Of a stretch of DNA of 64,000 bases, positions 35,924-44,137 are shown in pieces (the first letter of the stretch is position 1; every line of letters begins with the position of its first letter). The notes under the pieces are model-generated. The model saw only the letters and a list, made by a program, of their open reading frames with translations, searched no databases and was not told where the DNA came from. Source of the DNA: Phycisphaerales bacterium UBA854 (GTDB lineage Bacteria; Planctomycetota; Phycisphaerae; Phycisphaerales; SM1A02); NCBI GenBank assembly GCA_002295885.1, contig DBGM01000051.1:69869-133868 (forward strand), in the 5' to 3' direction. The translations under genes and the position numbers were made by a program.

Positions 35924-36895
35924 TCAATCCGTGGAAGCGCGGATAAGCCGGTCACGGATCGCCCGCCAGGACGGACCGTCACCGGGACACTCCATGACGA
36001 TGAGTTCCGATCCGGTTCCGTCGGCACGGCGCATGGCGGCGTACATGCCCTCCGCGTACCCAGTCGGATCATCGGGAAGACGGAACACATGCTCGAACCC
36101 TGCGGCGTCCGAGGTGGTGATCACCGCGACCTGTTCATGTCCCGATGCGGCGGTCCGGATCTCCGATGCCGTTCCGACGATGCGGATTGGAGTCGATGTG
36201 GCGTAGTGCCGACTTCGGGTTCCCGGAGAGTCCCCCTGTTCCATGGGTGTGGAGTCCTCCACTGTTCCCACCACATCCTGCAGCATCTCCCGGGTGACCG
36301 AACCCGGTCGGAGGATCCTGACGCACCCCCCCGTGAGATCGATCACCGTCGACTCGATGCCGATGTCGCAGGAACCTCCGTCGATGACGAGGAGATCGGA
36401 TTCGTCTCCGAAGGATTCGAACTCGTCGTGGACATGTCGGGCGGTCGTCGGGGAGACCGAACCACTGCGATTCGCGGATGGGGCGGAGAGTGGTCCACCG
36501 AACGTGGACAGGAGTGTTCGCGACACCGGATGCCGGGGGCTGCGGACGGCGATGGACGTCCGTCCCCCTGATGCGACAGGGGGCACATCGCATGAACGTT
36601 CCAACACCATGGTCATGGGACCGGGCCAGAATGCCGCGGCGATCCGGTCGCACCGATCGTCCCAATTGGAGGCGATCGATCGTGCTCCTTCGACATCGAG
36701 GACATGGGCGATCAGCGGGTTGTCCGAAGGCCGGCCCTTCATCCGGTAGATCAGTTCGAGCGCATCGGTATCGAAGGTGCTGCCGGCCAGTCCGTAGACG
36801 GTCTCGGTGGGCATGCCGACGACACGACTGGAGCCGAGATGTTCAGCGGCTTCGGCGATGATCCGCTCGTCGGGAGGCTCGATTCGGATGTTCAT
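35924..36895 (-). CDS. tsaC: L-threonylcarbamoyladenylate synthase, Sua5 type
   Basis: 323 residues. The YrdC/Sua5 domain is clear: GMPTETVYGLAG (about 27-38), MKGRPSDNPLIAHV, WPGPMTMVL, SAPSANRSGSVSPTTARHV and DGGSCDIGIESTVIDL. The extra ~120 C-terminal residues, including PGTRSRHYATSTPI, form the Sua5 domain missing from short TsaC. The product is the intermediate for t6A in ANN-decoding tRNAs. It overlaps the TolC-like gene by 4 bases. Confidence 0.92.
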   Translation of the reverse strand: MNIRIEPPDERIIAEAAEHLGSSRVVGMPTETVYGLAGSTFDTDALELIYRMKGRPSDNPLIAHVLDVEGARSIASNWDDRCDRIAAAFWPGPMTMVLERSCDVPPVASGGRTSIAVRSPRHPVSRTLLSTFGGPLSAPSANRSGSVSPTTARHVHDEFESFGDESDLLVIDGGSCDIGIESTVIDLTGGCVRILRPGSVTREMLQDVVGTVEDSTPMEQGDSPGTRSRHYATSTPIRIVGTASEIRTAASGHEQVAVITTSDAAGFEHVFRLPDDPTGYAEGMYAAMRRADGTGSELIVMECPGDGPSWRAIRDRLIRASTD

Positions 36896-38685
36896 GGATT
36901 CGATGGTTCGAGCACTGATCCCCAGTAGGAATCCTCATCGATCTGCTGGAGACCGATCTGGTGCATGTCGAGCACGGTTCCCATCGCCCGATGAAGCTGC
37001 ACCACCGAGATGTTGAAGCTCGAGATCGCCTGGAACTCGTCGCTGCGAGCTGTCGCAAGGGATGCCTGGGCGCTGAAGATGAGATTCAGGAAGGTCGGGG
37101 TGAGACTGGCGAGGGTCTCCCGCTCGACCTCCAGGGCCCGGAGGTACTCGGCGGTGGCGAGGCGTGCCACCCGGGTGGCATTGATGTATTCGGCGTTGTC
37201 GATGACTTCACGCATCGTGGTCTTCACGTCGAGGATCGCCTGCTGGATGGAGGAGCGGTAGGCGACCATCGCGGCCGACCGGCCCAACCTCGACTCCCGC
37301 CAGGCCGCCTCCGCGGCCCGGTTCCCGAGTGGATACTGGAATGCGAGTCCAAGCACATAGGAGATGAAGTCGCCGTCGAACGTACGGTCGTAGCTCTCTC
37401 CGATGGCATCGGACATGCCGGTGGTGCTGACCTGGGCCTGCAGATCGAGCTCCGGAAGCCGGCTGTTGTCCGCCACGACCTCATTGATCCGGGCGATGTC
37501 GATCTGGAGGATCGATTTCCGGACATCCGGTCGCTTTGCGATCGCGGTCAGAAGTGTCGAGCGGAGATCCAGGGAGACCGGGGTGTGGACCATCTCGTCG
37601 ACGGGAGCCAGGACGGACTCGCCGGCGAGGGGGTATCCGGGATCGTTGATCAGCACCTTGAGATCGTCGGATGCCTCCTTCACAGCCTGTTGGAAGGAGA
37701 TCACATCCGCAACCCGCTGCTCGACGGTCGATACGGCCTGCGCCCAGTCGGCGAGGCTTGCATCGTAGTTCCGACGCAGGTCGATGATGTCCCTCAGTTC
37801 GACCGCGGCATCGATCAACCACAACTGGATCCCGAGTGCCCGCCATGAATAGGCAAGGTTCCAGTAGGCGACCTCAGTGTTCGCAATGGTATCGATGAGA
37901 CTCTGACGGAGCGTCTCGATGGATTCCTGCTCGAGCTTTCGTGCGATGTAGACCTGGGAGAGATTCACCTTCTCACCGAAGCCCCTGAGCAGCGGTTGGG
38001 AATAGTCGAGAGTCAGTGCGGGCTGCCAGTACGGATTCGGACTGTAGGTGACGTTGTCGTCGCCCTGCACGTTGCTTCGAACGAGATCGGTCGAGACCTG
38101 GACCGAACCACCGGAGGTCAGCTGCTTTCCGAGACTGACCTCGACGTCGTTGGTCCGGATGTTCGTCAGGGATGGATCGACGTTGGGCGCAACCCCCTGG
38201 ATCGCGATGTTCTGGTTCGGGGTCCGGGTCCGGGTGAACGAGTACCCGCCGCCGAGGATGATGTCGAAGACCGCTTCGGCCTGGATGACCTGCTCCCTCT
38301 GGATTGCGGGCTGGAGCCTCGAATTCTGGAGTTGGAGATTGTTCATCAGGGCCATGCGAACACAGTCCTGGAGGGCGATCGGTCGTTGGCCCTGCGGGTC
38401 CCCGTTGAGATCCATTCCGAGGTCGTAGTCGAGATCGGAACCCGCGGGAATGGGGACGATCTGGTCGAGCTCCTCCATACGGTGGGCCAGAGCCTCCTCG
38501 ACCGGGGAGGGAGGTGGGGTCGTCCCGACCTCGGTCTCCAGACCATCCACCTGCTCCAGCTCCCGTTCGATGACCTGGGTGATCCCGACGTCGAGCACCG
38601 GCCCGGCGTCCGGACTGTCCAGGGGTGAACCACATCCGGCGATCAACACCATGGATGTCGAGAGGCTTGGAATGAGTCGGTGCAT
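36892..38685 (-). CDS. TolC-family outer membrane efflux lipoprotein
   Basis: 597 residues. The precursor ends its signal at LIAGC, so it is lipid-anchored like OprM. Two homologous halves of the TolC family follow: alternating long helices and beta segments, including ENLQLQNSRLQPAIQREQVIQAEAVFD-like openings, LTLDYSQPLLRGFGEKVN, and the second half with DVRKSILQIDIARINEVVADNSRLPELDLQAQVS and LAFQYPLGNRAAEAAWRESRLGRSAAMVAYR. It would form the trimeric exit duct for a tripartite exporter, but no RND or MFP partner is nearby. ATG 38685 has AGGAG 5 bases upstream; the longer frame above it is rejected. Confidence 0.88.
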   Translation of the reverse strand: MHRLIPSLSTSMVLIAGCGSPLDSPDAGPVLDVGITQVIERELEQVDGLETEVGTTPPPSPVEEALAHRMEELDQIVPIPAGSDLDYDLGMDLNGDPQGQRPIALQDCVRMALMNNLQLQNSRLQPAIQREQVIQAEAVFDIILGGGYSFTRTRTPNQNIAIQGVAPNVDPSLTNIRTNDVEVSLGKQLTSGGSVQVSTDLVRSNVQGDDNVTYSPNPYWQPALTLDYSQPLLRGFGEKVNLSQVYIARKLEQESIETLRQSLIDTIANTEVAYWNLAYSWRALGIQLWLIDAAVELRDIIDLRRNYDASLADWAQAVSTVEQRVADVISFQQAVKEASDDLKVLINDPGYPLAGESVLAPVDEMVHTPVSLDLRSTLLTAIAKRPDVRKSILQIDIARINEVVADNSRLPELDLQAQVSTTGMSDAIGESYDRTFDGDFISYVLGLAFQYPLGNRAAEAAWRESRLGRSAAMVAYRSSIQQAILDVKTTMREVIDNAEYINATRVARLATAEYLRALEVERETLASLTPTFLNLIFSAQASLATARSDEFQAISSFNISVVQLHRAMGTVLDMHQIGLQQIDEDSYWGSVLEPSNP

Positions 38686-38786
38686 GGGTGCTCCTGAACG
38701 GTGCAACACACTACCACGACGTGGGACCCGTTGCCCCGAGAAGCCCGACGAACTGCTGGTGGTGGTGTGTTCGGATGTGGAAAACA

Positions 38787-38808
38787 GCCTTGAAACTTGC
38801 CTTGAAAC
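38787..38808 (+). promoter_or_regulatory. Tandem GCCTTGAAAC operator-like repeat
   Basis: GCCTTGAAAC occurs twice with a 12-base period (38787-38796, 38799-38808), upstream of TACATT (38820-38825), a possible -10 for the rightward gene. The repeats lie in the 213-bp divergent region between the TolC-like and SH3-like genes. Two head-to-tail copies suggest a dimeric activator site. Confidence 0.45.
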
Positions 38809-38898
38809 CGGTGGTTGGATACATTCGGAACCGAGTGGTCCGCATGAAGCGATTCCTATCCACTCGACGAAAGACCAGTGGCACAAGGAGGTCCCAAG

Positions 38899-40236
38899 AT
38901 GGTTCGTCGCATCAATTCATCCCTCGCCTGCTTCACCGTGATCGTTGGAACGGCATTTGCCGGTTCGTCGAATGCGGAACCCACCTGGTATGTGGTGACC
39001 GGTGAGGATGTGCAGATCCGTTGTGGAGCCGACTCCAGCTACTACTCATTCGCCGTCGCCCAGGAGGGTGATCTCCTGTCCGTCAATGGTGAGAAGTACA
39101 ACTACGCCAGGGTCCAGGCCGTCGGACCGGTCTTCGAGCGAGCCTACGGATATGTGAAGTATCCGACCAAAGAAGATGGTCGGTTCAAGATCGATCCGGA
39201 CGGTTCATCGGCGACGACCATGGGTGCCACTCCGATTCTCGCCCCCAACCTAAACACGAACGATCTCGCCCATTCGTGGAGACAACTCTGCATTCTGCCG
39301 GGTGGAGAGACCCTCAGGGTCCTCGAGACATGGACGATTGAGCAGGATGGGCTTCACGCGGTCCCCCACACCGTGCATCGGGTTGCACTTCCGAACGTTG
39401 CCGAAGGTTGGGTGAACATGGCGGACCTCCGACCCGCCACGTCCACCGAGACCGGAACCACGGAGGTCGAAGTCGAGAAGGTCGATATCGTGACGTCGGA
39501 TTCGACCGGGTCGGATGTGGTGATGGGGGAAAACAGTGAGATCTCCGAAACGGTAGTGACCGAATTGACCACCGAAACCGAGGAACAACCCGTCTTCGTG
39601 TTGAACGAGGTGCAACCCTCCCTGTTGATGCAGTGGATGGAAGTCGAGGAACAGGAGACCGTAGCCGAAGAGGTCGAGATCGTCGTCGAGGAACAGACCT
39701 TCCTGATGATGATTGAGGAGGCCTACGAGGGTGTCGTGCTTTCGGATCTCGATGACGAGGAGCTGGTCTGTCTTCGGGACGACTTCATCCTCGCCAGCGA
39801 AGAGGAGGAGGATCCCGTCCGGGCCAGATACGCGATGATGCGTGCCAACCAGATCGACGTCTATGCCACCCTCAGGGACCAGAATTCGGTCATCGACAGT
39901 CTTCAGACCCGGGTCGAACGGTCGAAATCGGATGCTGTGGACCGGGACATCGCCATTTCGAACACCGGTGACTACGAGATCGTGGGTCGTCTCGGGACCT
40001 CGGGGGTGTTCAACGGAGATGAGAGACCTCTTCTCTACCGGGTCCAGGATCCCAGGACTAACCGCACTCTGGCCTATGTCCGCCCCGGTTCCTACACCGC
40101 GATCGAGGACATGATCGGCCAGCACATCGGAGTGATGGGAATCGTCGAATACGACCCCACGCTGCAGGTCAACATCATCAATATGAGTCGGGTCGACCTG
40201 ATGGCTTCGAATACGGCCTACGTTCCTGTAGACTGA
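38899..40236 (+). CDS. Secreted SH3-like protein with acidic spacer, function unknown
   Basis: 445 residues. Signal peptide about 1-26 (FAGSSNA). Residues 27-80 read like a bacterial SH3 domain (GEDVQIRCGADSSYYSFAVAQEGD). The middle (about 190-300) is rich in Glu, Val and Thr and probably extended or coiled. A second compact beta domain is near the end (YEIVGRLGTSGVFNGDERPLLYRV... IGQHIGVMGIVEYDP). No enzyme motif. AAGGAGGT lies 6 bases before ATG 38899. Possibly an envelope binder; not further assignable. Confidence 0.72.
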   Translation: MVRRINSSLACFTVIVGTAFAGSSNAEPTWYVVTGEDVQIRCGADSSYYSFAVAQEGDLLSVNGEKYNYARVQAVGPVFERAYGYVKYPTKEDGRFKIDPDGSSATTMGATPILAPNLNTNDLAHSWRQLCILPGGETLRVLETWTIEQDGLHAVPHTVHRVALPNVAEGWVNMADLRPATSTETGTTEVEVEKVDIVTSDSTGSDVVMGENSEISETVVTELTTETEEQPVFVLNEVQPSLLMQWMEVEEQETVAEEVEIVVEEQTFLMMIEEAYEGVVLSDLDDEELVCLRDDFILASEEEEDPVRARYAMMRANQIDVYATLRDQNSVIDSLQTRVERSKSDAVDRDIAISNTGDYEIVGRLGTSGVFNGDERPLLYRVQDPRTNRTLAYVRPGSYTAIEDMIGQHIGVMGIVEYDPTLQVNIINMSRVDLMASNTAYVPVD

Positions 40237-40249
40237 TCGGATACCGCAC

Positions 40250-40322
40250 GGGGCATTAGCTCAATTGGGAGAGCGCCGCCTTTGCAAGGCGGAGGTTATC
40301 GGTTCGAGCCCGATATGCTCCA
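40250..40322 (+). tRNA. tRNA-Ala (anticodon TGC)
   Basis: 73 bases. Acceptor GGGGCAT pairs with ATGCTCC with a G-T pair at the third position; the anticodon stem CCGCC/GGCGG encloses TTTGCAA (anticodon TGC); the T arm is ATCGG-TTCGAGC-CCGAT; discriminator A; CCA not encoded. Confidence 0.97.
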
Positions 40323-40336
40323 TTGTCGATGGGATG

Positions 40337-40486
40337 TCAATCTGGAAAGGTCGGTGCTTCCTGCTGGTTCCACCGACTCGAGGCCTGGTACGGGCCACCC
40401 CACATCGACACCATGAACAGACCGATCATGAAGATGCTGATGATGATCGCAAGTATCGTCCATGCTCTCTTCGCAGACTTGTCCAT
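40337..40486 (-). CDS. Small membrane protein (49 residues), unknown
   Basis: A 150-base frame reading MDKSAKRAWTILAIIISIFM, one strongly hydrophobic helix (about residues 9-28) with a positive N terminus, then GPYQASSRWNQQEAPTFPD and a stop. It starts 24 bases after the rsmJ stop on the same strand, which argues for a short co-transcribed gene. No ribosome binding site is evident, so it could be a false frame, but the charge pattern (Lys before the helix, Trp/Gln/Pro after) is typical of real single-pass proteins. Confidence 0.55.
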   Translation of the reverse strand: MDKSAKRAWTILAIIISIFMIGLFMVSMWGGPYQASSRWNQQEAPTFPD

Positions 40487-40510
40487 GATCGTGAATCCAT
40501 CCCAGGTTTA

Positions 40511-41308
40511 TCAGACCGGTTTGACCAGGTAGACATCATACCGGGCGATTTTTCCTGCCACCTGATGGTCGGGATCGGACACCAGTGGTGGGTCTCCCGA
40601 AGCCCTTTTCACCACGACACGTTTCGTTGCGCAAGCCCTCGCGGCCTCGAAAAGTTCGAGGGTGTCGCGAGGCGGTCCTGCAAGGAGGCGGAGGAGCTGG
40701 GCCCGCTTCCTCGGGAGTGCGGAACTCCGTTTCACCTTCTCGAACATGGGATCGAGATAGACGATGTCGACGGGATCGATCCGGGAGAGAATTTCGACCG
40801 AGTCGGCATGGATCGATTCCAGGCGATCCCCCATGGCGTCCGAGAGACGGGAATCCGCACGGGCGTGCCCGATGGACGATTCGAGAAGATGATGGATCAC
40901 GGGATCGCACTCGACCGCGGTGACCCGGTGACCCATGCAGGCGAGCATGAACGCGTCGTGGCCGAATCCAGCGGTGGCGTCGATCACGGAATGGAAGATC
41001 CCCGACCGACGACTGGAACGGTCGCCCACCGCCCGTCCCAAAGGCTGGTTTCTGGACATGTTTCCCGTTCCGGTCCTCGTGTCGATCCCTGAGAAGTCGA
41101 CCCGGCTGCCGCGACGATGGGACGTCTCGTCCCTGATCTCGATGTGGTCGTCCCGGAGTACCAGACGGATCTCTCCCGGGAGGACCCGTTCATCGGTCGG
41201 TCTTCCGATCCGCAGTCGCTCGCGGAGGGAGTCCAGTTCGTCCCGTCGGGACGGGGACGCCGAATCGATTGTGATCAGCGTGTCCATGGAGGATGGCGAC
41301 TCGCGCAT
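40511..41308 (-). CDS. rsmJ: 16S rRNA (guanine-N2) methyltransferase RsmJ
   Basis: 265 residues. Class I SAM motif I is VIDATAGFGHDAFMLA, with motif II-like VTAVECDP and VYLDPMF later, which together are characteristic of RsmJ (m2G1516 in E. coli). It acts on 16S rRNA in 30S assembly. Start ATG 41308 is used; an in-frame ATG 7 codons later (41287) is also possible. A -10-like TATACA on this strand (41333-41328) precedes the ATG by about 20 bases, so the leader would be short. Confidence 0.86.
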   Translation of the reverse strand: MRESPSSMDTLITIDSASPSRRDELDSLRERLRIGRPTDERVLPGEIRLVLRDDHIEIRDETSHRRGSRVDFSGIDTRTGTGNMSRNQPLGRAVGDRSSRRSGIFHSVIDATAGFGHDAFMLACMGHRVTAVECDPVIHHLLESSIGHARADSRLSDAMGDRLESIHADSVEILSRIDPVDIVYLDPMFEKVKRSSALPRKRAQLLRLLAGPPRDTLELFEAARACATKRVVVKRASGDPPLVSDPDHQVAGKIARYDVYLVKPV

Positions 41309-41327
41309 CTTGGGGAGGATGGTGGGT

Positions 41328-41335
41328 TGTATACT
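41328..41335. promoter_or_regulatory. Shared divergent -10 (AGTATACA / TGTATACT)
   Basis: One palindromic sequence gives TATACT on the plus strand (41330-41335), ending 6 bases before the GTG of the Dabb gene, and TATACA on the minus strand for rsmJ. Overlapping divergent promoters may compete for polymerase. The plus-strand start would be leaderless. Confidence 0.5.
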
Positions 41336-41341
41336 CGCGCC

Positions 41342-41746
41342 GTGAAATGGAACCGCACCATCGGATCATTCCTTCTGGCCTCCATCCTACTGGGACTGGC
41401 GGGGTGTCGTTCCCACGACGAGACACCCCGGCGGATCTCGAGGATCAACCACATCGTACTCATCAAGCTGCAGGATCCAGATTTGACCGAGATGCTCGTG
41501 TCCGACTGCAGGAACCGTCTGGAACGCATTCCGAGCGTCGCCGGTGCCTACACCGGGCGACATGGTGATTTCGGACGATCCGGTGTGGATGGCGACTACG
41601 ACGTCGGATTCTTCGTGACCTTTGAGACGGCTGAGGACTACCGGTCCTATCTCGAACATCCCGACCACGTCGGACTCGTCGGTGAGTGGAAGCCGAAATT
41701 CGAGTGGATCAGGATCCACGATGTGGTGGATGAAACGGCCCGTTGA
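41342..41746 (+). CDS. Dabb-domain (stress-responsive A/B barrel) lipoprotein
   Basis: 134 residues from GTG 41342. The signal ends in a lipobox (LLGLAGC). The ferredoxin-like Dabb fold is recognisable by INHIVLIKL, FVTFETAEDYRSYLEHPDHVGLV and the closing beta-strand. Dabb proteins form dimeric barrels in plants and bacteria with varied or unknown roles; an exported lipoprotein version is less usual. It is followed after 27 bases by the methyltransferase gene on the same strand. The start is supported by the palindromic -10 exactly upstream rather than by a ribosome binding site. Confidence 0.75.
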   Translation: MKWNRTIGSFLLASILLGLAGCRSHDETPRRISRINHIVLIKLQDPDLTEMLVSDCRNRLERIPSVAGAYTGRHGDFGRSGVDGDYDVGFFVTFETAEDYRSYLEHPDHVGLVGEWKPKFEWIRIHDVVDETAR

Positions 41747-41758
41747 TCCGACAGGGGC

Positions 41759-41764
41759 TACAAT
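41759..41764 (+). promoter_or_regulatory. -10-like TACAAT before the methyltransferase gene
   Basis: TACAAT is followed by 9 bases and ATG 41774. Shows the same near-leaderless layout as chaN and pyrE; here a leader of 2-3 bases is possible. Confidence 0.4.
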
Positions 41765-41773
41765 GGGTGACTC

Positions 41774-42616
41774 ATGTCCAGAAGACCAACGAAGAAGAAG
41801 AAGCAACCGAAGAAGAGGGGTTGGAAGACCGCCAAGACGGCGGACATCCTCGAGCTCTACGAACTGTCGGTCCAGGAACCCGGAAGTGAGGTCGACATCA
41901 TCGACCAGGTCTGGCAGGAACAGCGGGGTCGAACCGCGAAGATCCTGCGTGAGGACTTCTGCGGCACTGCGGCGATCTCCATCGAATGGGTCAAGCGTCG
42001 CGAAGACAACAACGCCTTCGGAATCGATCTCGATTCCCCCACCCTGGAATGGACCAGGAAGAGGCTTCCGGACCGCCTCGACGACCACCAGCGGTCACGA
42101 CTCGATCTGATCGAGGGTGACGTGCTCTCGTCGCCGACCCAGTGCAGCGACACCATTCTGGCCACGAATTTCAGCTACTTCATCTTCAAGACCAGGGATG
42201 AGGTGCGGAACTACTTCAAGATCGTTCGCGAAGGACTTGTGGACGACGGACTCTTCATCCTCGATGCCTACGGAGGAAGTGATTCCTATCTCGAGATGAC
42301 CGAGGACCGTGACCTGGATGGATTCACCTACACCTGGGATCAGAACTTCTTCGATCCGATCACTGGTGATGTCGTGAACCACATCCACTTCAAGTTCCCG
42401 GATGGAACGAAGATCAAGAAGGCCTTCACCTACGAATGGCGGTTGTGGACCCTGCCCGAGATCCAGGAACTCCTGCTGGAGGCCGGGTTCAGCGACACCG
42501 TGATCTACTGGGAGGGAACCGACGACGAAACCGGTGAGGGAGACGGGGAATGGGCGGTTTCAAAGCGTGGGGAGGCCTGTGAAGGATGGGTCGCCTACAT
42601 CGTGGGGATCAAGTGA
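41774..42616 (+). CDS. Class I SAM-dependent methyltransferase, substrate unknown
   Basis: 280 residues. A Lys-rich N-terminal tail (RRPTKKKKQPKKRGWK, residues 3-18) precedes a methyltransferase domain with motif I EDFCGTAAISIEWV, a motif II Asp in GIDLDSPTLEW, and LATNFSYFIF at the usual motif IV place. The basic tail suggests binding to RNA or DNA, but nothing else points to a substrate. The next gene starts 7 bases after its stop, so they are likely one transcript. Confidence 0.83.
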   Translation: MSRRPTKKKKQPKKRGWKTAKTADILELYELSVQEPGSEVDIIDQVWQEQRGRTAKILREDFCGTAAISIEWVKRREDNNAFGIDLDSPTLEWTRKRLPDRLDDHQRSRLDLIEGDVLSSPTQCSDTILATNFSYFIFKTRDEVRNYFKIVREGLVDDGLFILDAYGGSDSYLEMTEDRDLDGFTYTWDQNFFDPITGDVVNHIHFKFPDGTKIKKAFTYEWRLWTLPEIQELLLEAGFSDTVIYWEGTDDETGEGDGEWAVSKRGEACEGWVAYIVGIK

Positions 42617-42623
42617 TGGGTTC

Positions 42624-43622
42624 ATGGAGCGCACTGTGGGTTTGATCAAGGGGATCGAGATCGACGACACGCTCGCCGGACTGATCCAGAATGAACTGGT
42701 GATCATCGGCGAGATCCTCGAGGATCAGCTTCGTGGTGAACATGAGATCGTCAACGATCTCTGCCGGCACATCGAATCCTACCGGGGGAAGATGCTCCGA
42801 CCATCACTGGTCGTCCTTTCGGCACTCGCCTCGGGTTCAGAGTCGATCACCCGGCAGCATCGGGTGATCGCCGCCGTGGTGGAGATGATCCACATGGCGA
42901 CCCTGATCCACGATGATGTGCTCGATGAAGCCGATACAAGGAGAGGTGGACGCACGATCAGCGCCCTGCGTGGAAACGAGATGGCGGTCATGCTGGGTGA
43001 TTACCTGATCTCGAACGCCTTCCACCTCTGTTCGTCGATCGGTCAGCCGTGGGTCAACGAATACCTCGGTTCCATCACCAATACATTGTGTGAAGGTGAA
43101 CTCATCCAACTGGGAAACCGTCAGAATCTCGAGATCGACGAGCAGACGTACTTCACCATCGTCGAGAAGAAGACTGCATCGCTGATCGGTGCGTCATGCC
43201 GGCTTGGTGCTCTGTTGACCCGTCCCGACGAGGACGACGCGGGGAACCTCGAACGATTCGGTATCTCATGTGGAATCGCCTTCCAGATCACCGATGATCT
43301 GCTGGACATCGTCGGTGAACAGGATGTGGTCGGCAAGTCGGTCGGACGTGATCTTGAGAAGGGGAAACTGACGCTTCCGACCATCTATGCGATGAACGAG
43401 ATGGACGACGACGACCGTCTTCGACTGATCGAACTGATCGAAAACAGGGATCTCGCCGGTCTCCGGTCCACCGTCCGCGACGCGGGTCTTATCGATCGTG
43501 CGATGGAGAAGGCATCGAGTCTCGTTGATTCAGCGAAGGGTCGTCTCGATTCCCTCGAAGACACCCCGGCCAGGACGCTGTTGGCTTCGCTGGCGGATGG
43601 AATCGTCGACCGTCGCTATTGA
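42624..43622 (+). CDS. Polyprenyl diphosphate synthase (long-chain isoprenyl synthase)
   Basis: 332 residues. Both Asp-rich motifs are intact: first DDVLDEAD (about 92-99, preceded by HDDV as LIHDDVLDE) and second DDLLD (about 223-227), with RGKMLRPSLVVLSA, GDYLISNAFHLCS and KTASLIGASCRLGA as family blocks. The residues before the first motif are small and bulky in the pattern of medium or long-chain synthases, consistent with octaprenyl or solanesyl diphosphate for menaquinone or ubiquinone. It lies 7 bases after the methyltransferase. Chain length cannot be fixed by eye. Confidence 0.92.
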   Translation: MERTVGLIKGIEIDDTLAGLIQNELVIIGEILEDQLRGEHEIVNDLCRHIESYRGKMLRPSLVVLSALASGSESITRQHRVIAAVVEMIHMATLIHDDVLDEADTRRGGRTISALRGNEMAVMLGDYLISNAFHLCSSIGQPWVNEYLGSITNTLCEGELIQLGNRQNLEIDEQTYFTIVEKKTASLIGASCRLGALLTRPDEDDAGNLERFGISCGIAFQITDDLLDIVGEQDVVGKSVGRDLEKGKLTLPTIYAMNEMDDDDRLRLIELIENRDLAGLRSTVRDAGLIDRAMEKASSLVDSAKGRLDSLEDTPARTLLASLADGIVDRRY

Positions 43623-43631
43623 TCGTCGCGA

Positions 43632-43967
43632 TCAGGCTGAATCGCGACGTGTGACCTTGTTGCACATCACGATGAGATGTTCCACCCGCTCGATCGCCGA
43701 CGCGAGTTCGGCATCAGACTGGGTCTGGATGTGGTCGAGCACGGGGATCGATTCAGGGACGATCCTGGATGCCGTCCTCGTCTCCGAGGCCTGAAGGATC
43801 ATCCTCCCGAGGAGCGAGCAGTCGACCGAATCCCAGGTGGTCATCCACCTCGACAACCGCCGACCGTGTCGATGGGAAAGCGCGTCGATGGATCCGATGA
43901 TGGCATCACATCGACGTCTGGTCATTCCGCGTGGAGTGTTTTCACCGTGATTTCGTGCGTTGTCCAT
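43632..43967 (-). CDS. Small hypothetical helical protein
   Basis: 111 residues from ATG 43967. Arg-rich beginning (MTRRRCDAIIGSIDALSHRHGRRLSRW) followed by helices and ending in an amphipathic segment with Cys-x-x (VEHLIVMCNKVTRRDSA). No family recognised. A -10-like TATACA on the minus strand (44015-44010) lies about 43 bases before the ATG. It is convergent with the polyprenyl synthase gene. It is supported by amino-acid composition rather than homology and could be non-coding. Confidence 0.5.
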   Translation of the reverse strand: MDNARNHGENTPRGMTRRRCDAIIGSIDALSHRHGRRLSRWMTTWDSVDCSLLGRMILQASETRTASRIVPESIPVLDHIQTQSDAELASAIERVEHLIVMCNKVTRRDSA

Positions 43968-44137
43968 GGTCGCTTGATCGGTTGCGTAGGAACACCACTT
44001 CGGTGGAAATGTATATTCGGTCTGGAATGGCTGTCTGAAGCTCGTGGGGGTTGATTCCCTGACCCGGTGTTCGATAGCATGAGTGATCAACAATCGGACC
44101 CCGGCCGCGTGAAAGCGCTGCTTCAGGAGGATTCACA

